Assembly: GCF_001039355.2 (NCBI RefSeq) | Contig: NW_019773513.1 | Span: 38,659 to 102,658, forward strand | Length of the DNA: 64,000 nucleotides | Direction: 5' to 3' | From: Lingula anatina | Taxonomy: Eukaryota; Brachiopoda; Lingulata; Lingulida; Lingulidae | In this document: piece after piece, positions 24,801 to 33,636 of the stretch | Layout of the letters: the number at the start of each line of letters is the position of its first letter | Numbering within the stretch: the stretch's first letter is position 1 | Translations under genes and position numbers: made by a program | Notes under the pieces: generated by a model | Told to the model about the DNA's origin: nothing | The model's database searches: none | The model's input: the letters and a program-made list of their open reading frames with translations, nothing else

Positions 24801-26077
24801 CTCACTGGCAGACAGCATTTTGCCTGTTTAGGATTAATTTGTATGCAAGTAAGTTACCTGGCTCTATGCAAGTAGAAATCTGCCAGGAAGAATCCATTAC
24901 CTCAGCATATTCAATATTTCAGTAAGTCATAGTGAAACTCAGTGGGTGCAGCAACCTAATGGAACTCTGTTCTTTATTATGGCATAGTATAATAAAGTGT
25001 GTAGCTGCTTAGGGTGGGTCTTCTTTTTTCTTTATGATCTACTTAACTGCCTGTAACAAGCTGGCACTGATGGTATACTCCAATAACATTAGGGAAGTTA
25101 CCAGTTAGCCCAAGTCTTACTAAAACGATGATATTGCTGTCAATTACCATTAATATAAAAGTATTTTAATGACTTTCTATATGATATAATTTCTTTTTAA
25201 AGATATCAAGGTGAAGTCAAGACATAAATCAACTTTTCTCATATAGCAACTAGGATCTAGATACTGTGAACAATTTACATGCAAACCTATACATAATACA
25301 GGTAGACCTAAGAATTATCTAATAATAACAGATATTACTGAATGTTAATAACTGCATGGGATTGTTATCAACACTATCTCTCCTGCATACATTGTGTTAA
25401 TTAAGTGATCTTTTCTGAGATGCCACGGGTAAATTATTAAAACATTATCATTTTTATTAGATACATCAAACCTATAATCTGTAAATACTGTGTAGGCTTA
25501 TTACTTAGTCATCAAATAATGTACTAAGTAGCATTGTATTACTGGATCATTTTGAGTCACCCAATGCAGTAACAAAATGTCATTTTAACATCCTAGCATT
25601 GTAGAAAAATTGCCAAGTTTGTTTTTTCTTCCTTTTCAACAATGATGTAACAAAAATCAGGGGTCCATATCAGCTGTTCGTGTTGGTTTCAGAAAGTCGC
25701 ATGACTTGGTCTATTAATAAACCACTTCAGTGAAACCGTTACTTCCTACTTCCTGCATGCCCACCCCCCCTCCCAACGTCCCCTTCATGAAAACCACAAT
25801 TAATTCTAATGTGAAACACGTACCAAAAGTCACCAATAATTCATCTAATGTGGACAATTGTGTTACTTTAATCTATCACATAGCCGAAGAACGCTGGGGT
25901 AGAGGAAACTCGAAACTACGCCACGACAGTTCACATTCAGCTCACAACAGTAAATGAATGGTATGCGAAAGGGTGACCGAAAACATCGTCCCCAATATCT
26001 CTCGTCGAGAAAGAAACCTACAAATATTTACACTTACCAACGCCGTACTTCTTCTCCTTTGGCGTTTGAGTCCACAT
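1..26077 (-). CDS. DOCK4: DOCK3/DOCK4-like Rac GEF, N-terminal coding part (7 exons, incomplete)
   Basis: DOCK-B proteins are Rac/Rap exchange factors that work with ELMO at the membrane and cytoskeleton; only the N-terminus is here. Exons read on the minus strand: 26038-26077 (start, MWTQTPKEKKYGV), 20514-20600 (FGLSLEIGDTVQIL), 19634-19674 (GWYRG), 14314-14369 or 5578-5633 (GIFPA, YIHLK), 1540-1636 (VIPVEDSIVHEV), 232-380 (LTQDQARELKQKI, DWGN), 1-60 (RLGLDLVPR, cut by the window edge). All junctions have AG/GT signals and phases join. Residues ~10-70 form an SH3 domain; the rest matches the helical region that follows it in DOCK3/4. The order and near-identical blocks make the family call strong; DOCK3 versus DOCK4 is inferred, DOCK4 being favoured because human DOCK4 lies head to head with ZNF277. 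Odd: the SH3 exon occurs twice within a duplicated segment. Confidence 0.88.
232..380 (-). CDS. DOCK4: DOCK exon 6
   Basis: This 149-nt exon starts in phase 0 with ERKKQVF, then LMDWRRQL, LTQDQARELKQKI and DWGN. The LTQDQ.RE.K..I...DWGN pattern is diagnostic of DOCK3/4. It ends with two bases that join the exon at 1-60. Confidence 0.87.
1540..1636 (-). CDS. DOCK4: DOCK exon 5
   Basis: This 97-nt exon encodes PYESVIPVEDSIVHEV followed by YVLREWRHIWQRHFV. It matches the stretch after the SH3 domain of DOCK3/4 (V(V/I)P.EDSIV.EV). The AG acceptor and GTAAGG donor are clear, and it ends in phase 0. Confidence 0.85.
3382..3476. repeat. TAAA-type microsatellite
   Basis: AAAT/TAAA repeats in an AT-rich DOCK intron. 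The homologous place in the other duplicate (12076-12208) is longer and interrupted by AATT repeats. Confidence 0.8.
4625..4678. repeat. Compound AC/AG microsatellite
   Basis: An AC run passes directly into an AG run. The counterpart at 13350-13430 has a longer AG part, as expected of allelic or paralogous copies. Confidence 0.85.
5578..5633 (-). CDS. DOCK4: DOCK exon 4, copy A (SH3 C-terminal part)
   Basis: This is the second copy of the 56-nt SH3 exon, GIFPAKYIHLKPCKVDNQ, with splice sites intact. It sits in the duplicated intronic segment 2565-11251. It is the copy nearer the downstream exon at 1540-1636, into which it joins in phase (GG plus A giving glycine). Confidence 0.8.
6695..8140. 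mobile_element. ~1.45 kb insertion present in only one duplicate
   Basis: The flanks (ending ACACCAAGAA on the left, starting AATAAATTCC on the right) are directly joined at about 15400 in copy B, so this block is an insertion or an excision difference. It contains GTACCACCAGC near the left end and its reverse complement at the right end, a hairpin at 8114-8140, and internal ~150-bp direct repeats (about 6890-7160) rich in AGGTCAAAGGTCAA. No transposase coding is seen. It is probably a non-autonomous element; its class is unresolved. Confidence 0.65.
8710..8961. mobile_element. Inverted-repeat MITE (family with CATTCCCA termini), copy 1
   Basis: The two halves are imperfect reverse complements: GACCCAACTCTGC and TCAGCTTAACTG on the left are mirrored by CAGTTAAGCTGA and CTCTGCAGAGTTGG on the right, with CATTCCCA and GAGAATG at the ends. 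There is no coding capacity. The same element occurs in the other duplicate at 15964-16214. Confidence 0.65.
12076..12208. repeat. AATT/AAAT microsatellite
   Basis: Long runs of AATT then AAAT repeats, in the DOCK intron, counterpart of 3382-3476. Confidence 0.8.
13350..13430. repeat. Compound AC/AG microsatellite
   Basis: Counterpart of 4625-4678 in the second duplicate, with an expanded AG tract. Confidence 0.85.
14314..14369 (-). CDS. DOCK4: DOCK exon 4, copy B (SH3 C-terminal part)
   Basis: This 56-nt exon encodes GIFPARYIHLKPCKVDNQ plus two bases, with good AG and GTAAG sites. It is the end of the SH3 domain (GIFP.sYiHLK in DOCK proteins). A near-identical exon lies at 5578-5633 (Lys in place of Arg). 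Because 56 is not a multiple of three, using both in one transcript would shift the frame, so they are alternatives or one is an assembly duplicate. Confidence 0.8.
15964..16214. mobile_element. Inverted-repeat MITE, copy 2
   Basis: Same element as at 8710-8961 in the second duplicate. The termini CATTCCCATAGA and CTATGGGAGTG are inverted, as are the subterminal GACCCAACTCTGC and CTGCAGAGTTGGGTC. Confidence 0.65.
18846..18894. repeat. ATT microsatellite
   Basis: Uninterrupted ATT/TTA repeats in the intron between DOCK exons 3 and 4. Confidence 0.85.
19634..19674 (-). CDS. DOCK4: DOCK exon 3 (SH3, GWYRG)
   Basis: This 41-nt exon begins with two bases completing a glycine codon, then encodes WYRGASTRNKDIK. 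The conserved SH3 GWYRG motif is intact. It ends in phase 0 before a GTAATG donor and joins in frame to either copy of the next exon. Confidence 0.85.
20514..20600 (-). CDS. DOCK4: DOCK exon 2 (SH3 core)
   Basis: This 87-nt exon is flanked by an AG acceptor and a GTAACA-type donor. It encodes VYNFDGS then FGLSLEIGDTVQILEEC, the SH3 RT-loop and following strand characteristic of DOCK1-5. The LSLEIGDTVQILE block is nearly identical to vertebrate DOCK4. Confidence 0.87.
20601..23501. other. DOCK intron 1, distal part, no gene seen
   Basis: This is AT-rich sequence with poly-T and poly-A tracts and no exon-like conserved coding on either strand. A GGTTCAATACC box-B-like string near 22545 lacks a convincing box A and cloverleaf, so no tRNA is called. 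Confidence 0.5.
23502..24152. mobile_element. Foldback-type element with tandemly repeated termini
   Basis: The left arm (about 23502-23670) is a run of ~16-bp repeats alternating TTCGCTATGCCGAAGG and TTCGCTGTGCCGAGGG. The right arm (about 23990-24152) has the same units in inverted orientation. The outer ends GGGTGCGC and GCTGTCCCC are flanked by a perfect 8-bp direct repeat AACTAAAT (23494-23501 and 24153-24160), a target-site duplication. The AT-rich middle has no transposase. Long inverted arms made of short tandem units define Foldback-like elements; the superfamily supplying the transposase is not evident. Confidence 0.82.
24376..24441. repeat. Poly-T/poly-G low-complexity tract
   Basis: Poly-T and TTTTA repeats followed by a run of G, in DOCK intron 1. 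A second poly-G tract is at 24570-24590. Confidence 0.8.
24600..26037. other. DOCK intron 1, proximal part, nothing else seen
   Basis: AT-rich intron sequence between the foldback element and exon 1. I see no exon, RNA gene or inverted-repeat element in it. Confidence 0.5.
26038..26077 (-). CDS. DOCK4: DOCK exon 1 with start codon
   Basis: The exon has 13 complete codons plus one base, followed by a GTAAG donor. Residues MWTQTPKEKKYGV match the start of DOCK-family proteins, where MW(I/V)PT followed by KYGV is typical. The one-base overhang joins the exon at 20514-20600 to give KYGV-A-VYNF. An ATG 71 bases upstream (26148) opens a different frame and is treated as a possible upstream ORF, not the gene start. 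Confidence 0.85.
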
Positions 26078-26460
26078 TTTATCCTCACTAGGCTTGGTCT
26101 AAGATAATAATACACAGTTTCCGCAACATCGCGTTTTGTTGCCTTCACACTTCCTCCATGTTGTTTTGGTCATGTGACCAGCGCGGATTTCCCTACGGCA
26201 GTGCAGCCACGCGGAAGTTTTCAATTGTGTAGTAATCGGCACTAATGAGGTTGATTTTTTGTATAGTTGTGATTATTGTTAAATTAACGATTGGAGTTAT
26301 TGAAAAGTGCTGATATCGTCAAGATAGAACAGCTGCGTGCGTCGTTTGCAACACAGTTTTTTCCACTATGTAACAAGTTCGCGTTTTATATCACAAAGAT
26401 GTCTGCGCCCATGTTGAAAACATTGCAAAATACGGAGTGAAATTATTTTCGGGTTACACA
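26078..26460. promoter_or_regulatory. Shared (bidirectional) DOCK/ZNF277 promoter region
   Basis: The DOCK start codon is at 26077 on the minus strand and the ZNF277 coding exon begins at 26999 on the plus strand, so both are transcribed from this short interval. It is locally richer in CpG than its surroundings. It holds the 12-bp palindrome GGTCATGTGACC (26168-26179), an E-box/M-box-like site, and ETS-like CGGAAGT (26212-26218). ETS sites are frequent in bidirectional promoters. Transcription start sites cannot be placed from sequence alone. Confidence 0.6.
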
Positions 26461-26998
26461 CCGTTTGGCTGTTAGAATAGCAATTTAGTTTAGGGTAAAT
26501 GGAAAATGCATCATGTTATATGAGAATGTTTTGTCTTAACAAATTTTTTTGTCGAGAAACTAGCAAATAACTTGTGCTGCTCATCGTTGAGATACGTTTT
26601 TGAATTTGAGAAAGAGCCAAGGAATGTCCCTTATAGTTGTTGAACCGTTCCGGTAGATATACATTCGTTGGATTTTAGAATATATTTGGATAATTTGAAG
26701 TAAGATCAAAATTGTAAAAAGACAACAAAACAGTGGTATACACGTAGTTGTACACTTTTTGAAGATATACTCGATCGGTACTGGTATATCTTGATCATTA
26801 AAATGAATTATTAAGAATAATCTAGGCAGGAAGGTCCTAGAAAAACACCTTTTCACCATAAAAAGTTCTGCTTTTACTCAAAATCATTTCTCAGTGAGTT
26901 AGCAAAGGTGCACTTTTCATTACAAATTAAAAGACCCCACTCCCTTTAAAATTACATGACTACAGGACTAAAACTTAACGTATGTGTCATCATTTCAG

Positions 26999-27277
26999 GT
27001 CCTGTTCATTTCTCAATCATGCCACCATGACAGAGTCCCACAGTGCAGAGAGCCCCTTCCTACAGCCTCTGAGTTTTGCTTCAGAAGAAGAAACTTCTGA
27101 AAACAAGACGACTCAACTTCCAGAAAGAACCAAGGAAACTGATGAAGTGATTGTCCAGTGTTTCTTCTGTCAGTTGACATTTAACTGCAGTAGAATGAAA
27201 GACGAACTCCTAAAACACTTGGTTGAAGAGCATAAATTTGTGATTGGTGATGTGAAATTGATTGCTGATTTTAAACA
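26999..27277 (+). CDS. ZNF277: ZNF277 first coding exon
   Basis: The acceptor CATTTCAG ends at 26998, so a non-coding 5' exon must lie upstream, probably in the shared promoter region. The ATG at 27027 has an ideal GCCACC context. The exon carries the first CxxC...H...H finger (CFFC to EEH) and ends with two bases of a glutamine codon. Confidence 0.85.
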
Positions 27278-27981
27278 GTAAGTTGCATTGCGTGTGTTAC
27301 CTTATTTTTTCCTACTATAATTTTTAATTAGTTTTTTTAGTTGTGCATACATGTATATCCAAACAAAAGTCAACCTCTATTTAGTGTCTGAGTATTTGAA
27401 ATATATTATTTTGCTTTCTATGGATGACAATGAAATTTTTATGTTTAAGATTCCCCATAGTAAAAAAAATTAATATTAGATATAATACTGTATTCATATG
27501 AATTGGATATCAAATATTGTATATTTTGGTATTTGATTAATGTAATTATAACTCAGATATGCAGAGTATTGGAGAGGGAGGTTCAAGGAACAGCCTTTGG
27601 AAGACTTTTGTAGTGTTATCAACACGAATACAAAGGAGACCGATATTGGTAATGTATTCTTATTTTTCTTACCTCCAAGGCTAGAATGATATATTTTGAC
27701 CTTAATCCTGTAAAACATTGTTTATTTTGGATTTTTCTTCTGCATTTACAATTCTCAGTGTGACTTATATAATTGGCTTTCAAATGATATGCCATGGAGG
27801 ATAATAGATTTGAATATTTACATTGTAAGGTCCCAAGGAATCCTACTACCTACTATGTGATTTGCTGCCAGAAGATAAACAGCTGAGACAGAAGATTCAG
27901 AGAGAAAAATTGGTGAGGATATGTCAACAGTTGATCTCTCTGTTTCTTTTTCCCCCTCCCCCTTCCTCTCTCCCTACTGTA

Positions 27982-28074
<93 letters not shown>

Positions 28075-31000
28075 CTTTTGTTGTTTTCAACATTATGTTT
28101 TGCTTAAATAATAGTAATGCAGATAAGGAAGGATAAAGGCAGATAACTTTTTAAAAAATCAGTGGCATTCTATTTGGTGATACGGTTACTTTACATGTAG
28201 GTGCTTGTATTAGAACAGCAGCAGAGGGAGAGAGACGACACAACTTTCTCCAGAATGTGTTTATTCTGCAGGGAGCTTTTTCATGGAAACAGGTATAAGA
28301 AAAATATCAGTCTTCAAAAATATCATGAAAAATTTCCATAATTTCCATTAACCTCACACAGACACAACATGGCTGCTTGCAGTGTCACTATGACTGCATT
28401 CCCACAGATTTAGATTGATCCATGTGGATCGACCTAACCCCCTGGGGGTTCTCGCTAAGTTGCTGTCAGCCGAGCACGCACTGTAGTTAATTACCCCCTT
28501 ACAGCTGGACAGACATTTAAACCGGTTTAGCTGACACCAATCTAGTGAGACTCCCCAGGGGGATAGATCGATCTAAAAATCTGTGGGAATGCAGTGTAAG
28601 TGCTCTGATCATACTGGTATCTGTGTGGTTAATATTGTCAGTGGATCATTCCACAAAAAGTGATTCTCTCAGTGACTCTCACATTATATTAGCATAATTC
28701 TGACAAGTTGCTCTGTTATCTTTTCTGTTTTATACTATAATGCCCTCCAATATAGAAATAAATCAAGAGTAATTAAATAGGGGTATAAAACAGATATGCC
28801 CATATTACACTAAATATGTGGCACTGACTTGTTCATTATAGTGAAGGAAGAGATGAAAAAGCTAGAATATCAGAAAGGGAAAAATGGGGGATTTTCTTGA
28901 GAAAAATTATTACAATGCCTATATTCTGTATTTCAGATCAGAACTCTTCAATCACATGAACTCTGAGCACAATTTCAATGTAGGACTTCCAGACAACTTG
29001 GGTAATGTTGGCAATATTATATGTGCATGCTGTACACTAGTTTGTGTTGACTAAAATGGTGACTCTATCTTTGTGTGGGTGTGGGCTTTTATGTCACATA
29101 TTTAAACTGACTGGAGAGCATGTAACAAGGTCTGCTGTTTTGTAAGTTGATTTCTGATAATGGAGATGATATTATAAATGTTTTTATCAGTTATGACTTT
29201 CTTAATTTAGATATTTATCTGAACTTGCTGACATTTTCAAGTGCTGATTAAAACAAATATTATGTTGTTAGTTTTACAAACAGTGCATAGATTGGGTAGT
29301 TATGATATTGCAAGTCAATTTTTTTGTCATCTTCAGTAAACACAGATGAATTCCTGGATTTACTGCAGGAGAAGCTTGACAAGTAAGACAAAAGATGTAA
29401 AGATAGTTGAAATATTATCAAATATATGGATGTTAAAACAATCACCTGTTCAGAAGTAAAAAGGTTAAAACAACAGTGCCAATATTGGAAAAAAGTCATT
29501 TTTTGACAATTACATTTTCACTTTTTCTGAGTTTTTTTTAGCTTAAGATAATCATAATCATGTAAGTTTCTGGAACTTTTTTCCCAGCCTTCAGTGTCTG
29601 TACTGTGAGAAGAATTTCAAGGACCGCATGACCCTCAAAGAACACATGAGGAAAAAGCAGCACAAAAGAATCAAGCCACAAAATCCTACCTATGACAAAT
29701 TCTATGTCATCAATTATCTGGTAATTTTATTTACATTGTTGAATTAGAAGTTGTATAAACTTGCTTTAATTTGTGAGTTCCAGTAGATCACAGAGAAACA
29801 ATAGTATTTTTCATGTCCCTCAATTTGCAATGCAGTTGTGATATTTTTGACAGAAGTTGCAGACAGAAGTTGATTCAGATTGAAAAAAAATGTGCTGGTT
29901 TATATTTACGTTGGCAGTTCTCTATAAGGGCATTAGAAGTCAGTTTATGTGTGCAAAACTGCAGAACGCAAAGCATTTTTTATTTATTTTAACTTTCCAC
30001 TAATGTAGTATAGGTAATGCAGTTGTTTGAGTTTGATGGTAGATTTACTGGTCAGTCTTAGACAAGTGTCTACTCTTCTAGTCACTCCAAGACTACTGTC
30101 AAAGCTACTAGTCAGTCATCAGACCAGTCTCATACTCTGCTAGTCAATCCTCAGACTAAGCAGATGACTCACCATAAATATGTCATATCAAGTCACATAC
30201 TGTACCTAAATATGAAATGTAGGATTTGTATGATTTNCCCATGGAACCCCAAAAAGTCATTTTTCAGATCCATGCAGACCTGCATTAAAAATGGAGAGGG
30301 GGAGGGGGGGGCATACCATATTTTCAGACTTTTTCATTTCTGCTTGTTGTCTACATTTCAGAGAGTGGACAGGCTGGACCGATGACACTGGAGCCAGGGC
30401 TGTCTGTCTGTTCTGTTGCCATGGTGATACTGACATGGACCGCCTCCTAGAACACATGAAGGTACAGTACAGGGAGAAAGTGCAGTGCACTTACTTTTAA
30501 ATTGTCTTCAGTACCACTGTACACAGATATTGTTTTTGTAATTGATGAAAAAGATGGACCTTAACAATATGATGCTAAAATTATGCTTCCTTTACTTTGA
30601 AGATGTTAATTTATTGGAGGAAGACTTTTTGTATTTTAAGGTGGTTCATGGATTTGACCTAAAAACTGTCAGGCAAGCAAAGAGGTTGAACTTTTATCAA
30701 CAGGTCAAACTGATTAACTACATCAGGAGACAGGTAAATTGCATTTTACAAAATACACTGTAGAAGTGTTGAATATTTCATATCTTTACACAAAGCTATA
30801 ATTTGTTGTTTTACAATTGAAGTCTCAATTTGAATACTCTCTTGGACCTTAAATAGTACGGAATACAATGTGACCTATCCTAGTCCGTGTTTGTTTTGCT
30901 TAGATGCACCAGAACTGCTGCATTCTCTGCTGTGAAAAGTTTGAAGCAAGAGAAGATCTGATTAGACATTACACACACTCTGGTCATGTGACTCAGTTCC

Positions 31001-31504
31001 CAGAATCCTCAGACTGGGACCAGCCCCAGTAAGTGGGGTATTATCTGTTACCTCAAGTTCTGTTATATAATATAAACATTTTGATGAAAAATTCTCAATG
31101 TATATAAATATGAAAGCAGTTTCAAATTTTATATCAAGTCACTGGTATCAGATATCAAGCATATCAGGTATTTGTTCATGTTTTTATTTTATCAACATAT
31201 TTTTATTACGTATTAGTTTGGCTAAACTACATTAATCAGTCTATATCTACATACACGTAGTAGGTATATTTATTGATATAATTGCAAAATGTTTTTACGA
31301 CTCAGGTATTTCTTCCCAACTTTTGAAAATGACAACCTACTTTGCGGGCTGGAGGATGACAGAGAGGATGATGGGAATGAAAGAGGGGGTGATGGGATAG
31401 CTGCTGACAAGGACTGCAACGTTGTGATAGCAGAAGACACCCAAGTGCCAACTGAGTCAATTTTAAAAGAGGGAACTGTTTTACAAGAGCTCATAAGATC
31501 CTGA
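27027..31504 (+). CDS. ZNF277: ZNF277-like C2H2 zinc-finger protein (11 coding exons seen)
   Basis: Exons: 26999-27277 (ATG at 27027 in GCCACCATGA), 27557-27648, 27830-27912, 28201-28292, 28937-29001, 29337-29382, 29588-29720, 30362-30461, 30641-30733, 30904-31028, 31306-31504. All have AG/GT borders. Signature blocks follow vertebrate ZNF277 in order: EEHKFVIGDVKLIADF, LLCDLLPEDKQLR, CLFCRELF, GLPDNL, CLYCEKNFKD, RKKQHKRIKP, FYVINYL, AVCLFC, LNFYQQVKLINYIRRQ, YFPTFENDNLLC. C2H2-like fingers occur in exons 1, 4-5, 7, 8-9 and 10. About 426 codons are visible, near the vertebrate ~450. Exon 7 ends in phase 0 but the exon at 30362 needs two preceding bases, so a short exon (length 3n+2) is missing, probably in the gap at 30237. 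Vertebrate ZNF277 is nuclear and reported to bind ribosomal protein uS5. Confidence 0.9.
27984..28070. repeat. CT microsatellite in ZNF277 intron 3
   Basis: A nearly perfect CT run, starting with GCTC units, between the exons at 27830-27912 and 28201-28292. Confidence 0.9.
28393..28595. mobile_element. Inverted-repeat MITE in ZNF277 intron 4 (family M1)
   Basis: The ends ACTGCATTCCCACAGATT and ATCTGTGGGAATGCAGT are reverse complements. Subterminal GATCGACC/GATCGATC, CCCTGGGGG/CCCAGGGGG, and CTGTCAGC/GCTGACA also pair. About 200 bp, non-coding. Related copies lie at 32359-32560, 33571-33636 (half) and 55991-56126 (internal deletion). Confidence 0.75.
29721..30361 (+). other. ZNF277 intron region with assembly gap and missing exon
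   Basis: Between the exons ending at 29720 (phase 0) and starting at 30362 (phase needing two prior bases) no fitting exon is visible. An N at 30237 marks the likely place of the lost segment. A run of imperfect AGTC-rich repeats lies at about 30045-30165. Confidence 0.6.
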
Positions 31505-31997
31505 GACTAATTTGAACCTTATGTGTACCCACACTCTGTGGTACTAATATACTATGCAAATTTTCAGGGTTAGAGATCAGGCGTCATCATGCATACTTAG
31601 ACAAAAATGACAATTATATACTTTTTGCATGCAGATTAATTAGCTTTACAACACATGCCTTTAGAGACAGACAGTATCAAACCCAAAAAGATGACTCTCC
31701 AGAGAAGACTTGTGTAAGTTATCTCACAACAAAAACTCGTTTGTGAGGTTTTGAGTGGAGTTCTCTATTCCTTGAAACAACCTACTAGAACCAGTCTTAT
31801 ATACCTGAGACCGGCATTACCTGCAAGTTACAGATAGAAAGTGATAAAGCAATTATTAAAAAAATAGCAGAAAAAGTCATATCATGAAAGAGTCATCAAC
31901 AAATGGCCCATACTTACCCCATTGATTTCACAATATCCTAGGACAGATGCATGTACCAAGATTAAAGTTTGATGTATTTAATATCATAATCTTAAGC

Positions 31998-32425
31998 CTT
32001 AATTTTGTGTTGGGGTTAAACTATCTTTCATGGCATTCCTAGGTTCCGTTACATGAAGGTCCTTGGGATTTGTAAAGACACTATATTCTAAACTTATTAT
32101 GGCAGTTAAGCCTGGATTATGTACAATAACATCTGAAACACTCTCTTTCTCTGCAGTACTAAAAAATATTCTGATTTGAGAAGTCAAGTACAATACATAT
32201 CTTTTCTCTTAGAGTTAACTGTTAGTTTATTGCTGTTTAACTGGTTGTTTAGAATTCGACAGTGTTCATGCCACATCAGTGGCAGCTTTGAACCATTCAG
32301 TTACAATGCATGTCTTAAACATATTGTCATTTCATTTCTCATTCAATGTTACTTAGACCCCATTCCCAGAGATTAGATCGATCCAAACTTATGAGCTCCC
32401 TGGGGGTTCACGCTAAATAGCTGTC
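31998..32425 (+). repeat. Donor copy of dispersed 428-bp duplication
   Basis: This stretch downstream of ZNF277, including the first third of a MITE, recurs at 33209-33636 in the same orientation with few differences. No plausible gene is encoded. Confidence 0.85.
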
Positions 32426-32560
32426 AGCCGAGCGGGCGCAAAAGTTAATTACCCCCTTACAGCTTGTAGTAGGCGGGACGGACATTTAAGCCGGATTATC
32501 TGACAGTAATCTAGTGAGACTCCCTACGGGGATAGATCGATCTAAAATCTTTGGGAATAC
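32359..32560. mobile_element. Inverted-repeat MITE, family M1
   Basis: The termini CATTCCCAGAGATTAGATCG and CGATCTAAAATCTTTGGGAAT are inverted. The interior GACATTTAAGCCG and the CTCCCT(A/G)GGGG blocks match the copy at 28393-28595. Confidence 0.72.
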
Positions 32561-32759
32561 GCCCTTAAAGTGATTCCACTCTAGACAGAAACATGAAAAT
32601 TGCGACAAAATAATGGTACCATTAACCTTAAAACTAACTATTCTATTTCAATATTGCACAACACGGTTATAAGTTGTCGTTCACTAGTCTGCTGGAGAGG
32701 TGAGCCAAAAATAGACGCAGAGACATCAGCCACGTAATAGTTACTGAAAACTGGAACAT

Positions 32760-32918
32760 CAGGGGCGGATTTAGGCTGTCTTCTGGAAGACGGTCAGATT
32801 TTCAAGTTTACATTGTCAGCCATCGAATGTTTTCTGTCGGAAGACGGTCAAAAATGGAAGATGGATCAACAAAGATAAGTTGGAAGACTGTCAGAAAATA
32901 TCTCTGGATCCGCCCCTG
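32760..32918. mobile_element. 159-bp MITE in leader exon of array copy 1 (family M3)
   Basis: The element has terminal inverted repeats CAGGGGCGGAT and ATCCGCCCCTG and is flanked by direct repeat AACAT (32755-32759 and 32919-32923). It splits the conserved leader-exon end (CTGGGAACATGGTGAG in other copies) just before the start codon. A full relative ends at 49273 and a 3' fragment is at 46074-46104. Confidence 0.78.
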
Positions 32919-32952
32919 AACATGGTGAGTCAACAGTAAATACGTCAAGTAA

Positions 32953-33190
32953 AGCCTAGGTCACAACTACGTTTTGGACGCACGGTTTTAAGTTCCTTGC
33001 GTCCGGCTAGGACGTAGCTAGATCGCACGTAGCGGCTGTTGATCTTGTCGAAAAGTTTCTACGTGCTGTTTGCGTCCTCCAAAAGTCGCACGATGGACGT
33101 GCTCCTCACGCGCGAACTCCCACCTTTTCCCTTTTTTTTTTGTCCGTAGACCACACGTAGCAGCCCGTACGTTCGGTTGGAACCTAGGCT
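32953..33190. mobile_element. CpG-rich MITE with TAA target duplication
   Basis: The termini AGCCTAGGTCACAACTACG and the reverse complement of CGTTCGGTTGGAACCTAGGCT are inverted. It is flanked by TAA on both sides (32950-32952, 33191-33193). A 3-bp TAA duplication is typical of PIF/Harbinger elements; that assignment is inferred. It sits in intron 1 of array copy 1. Confidence 0.65.
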
Positions 33191-33208
33191 TAAACAAGTG
33201 TCTGGGTC

Positions 33209-33636
33209 TTAATTTTGTGTTGGGGTTAAACTATCTTTCATGGCATTCCTAGGTTCCGTTACATGAAGGTCCTTGGGATTTGTAAAGACACTATATCCTA
33301 AACTTATTATGGCAGTTAAGCCTGGATTATGTACAATATCATCTGAAACACTCTCTTTCTCTGCAGTACTAAAAAAATATTCTGATTTGAGAAGTCAAGT
33401 ACAATACATATCTTTTCTCTTAGAGTTAACTGTTAGTTTATTGCTGTTTAACTGGTTGTTTAGAATTCGACAGTGTTCATGCCACATCAGTGGCAGCTTT
33501 GAACCATTCAGTTACAATGCATGTCTTAAACATATTGTCATTTCATTTCTCATTCAATGTTACTTAGACCCCATTCCCAGAGATTAGATCGATCCAAACT
33601 TACGAGCTCCCTGGGGGTTCACGCTAAATAGCTGTC
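33209..33636 (+). repeat. Inserted 428-bp duplicate flanked by 37-bp direct repeats
   Basis: Copy of 31998-32425 that ends abruptly inside the MITE (33571-33636 is the half element). It is bordered on both sides by the same ~37 bases beginning CGGTTGGAACCTAGGC (about 33173-33209 and 33635-33671). Confidence 0.8.

Noticed and set aside
25942-26148. Open frame overlapping DOCK exon 1
   Set aside because: Probably 5' leader sequence. It could be an upstream ORF if transcription starts above 26148, but nothing shows that it is a gene.
32176-32376. Identical small open frames at 32176-32376 and 33273-33587
   Set aside because: Their identity comes from the 428-bp DNA duplication, not from protein conservation; no domain or splice context supports a gene.
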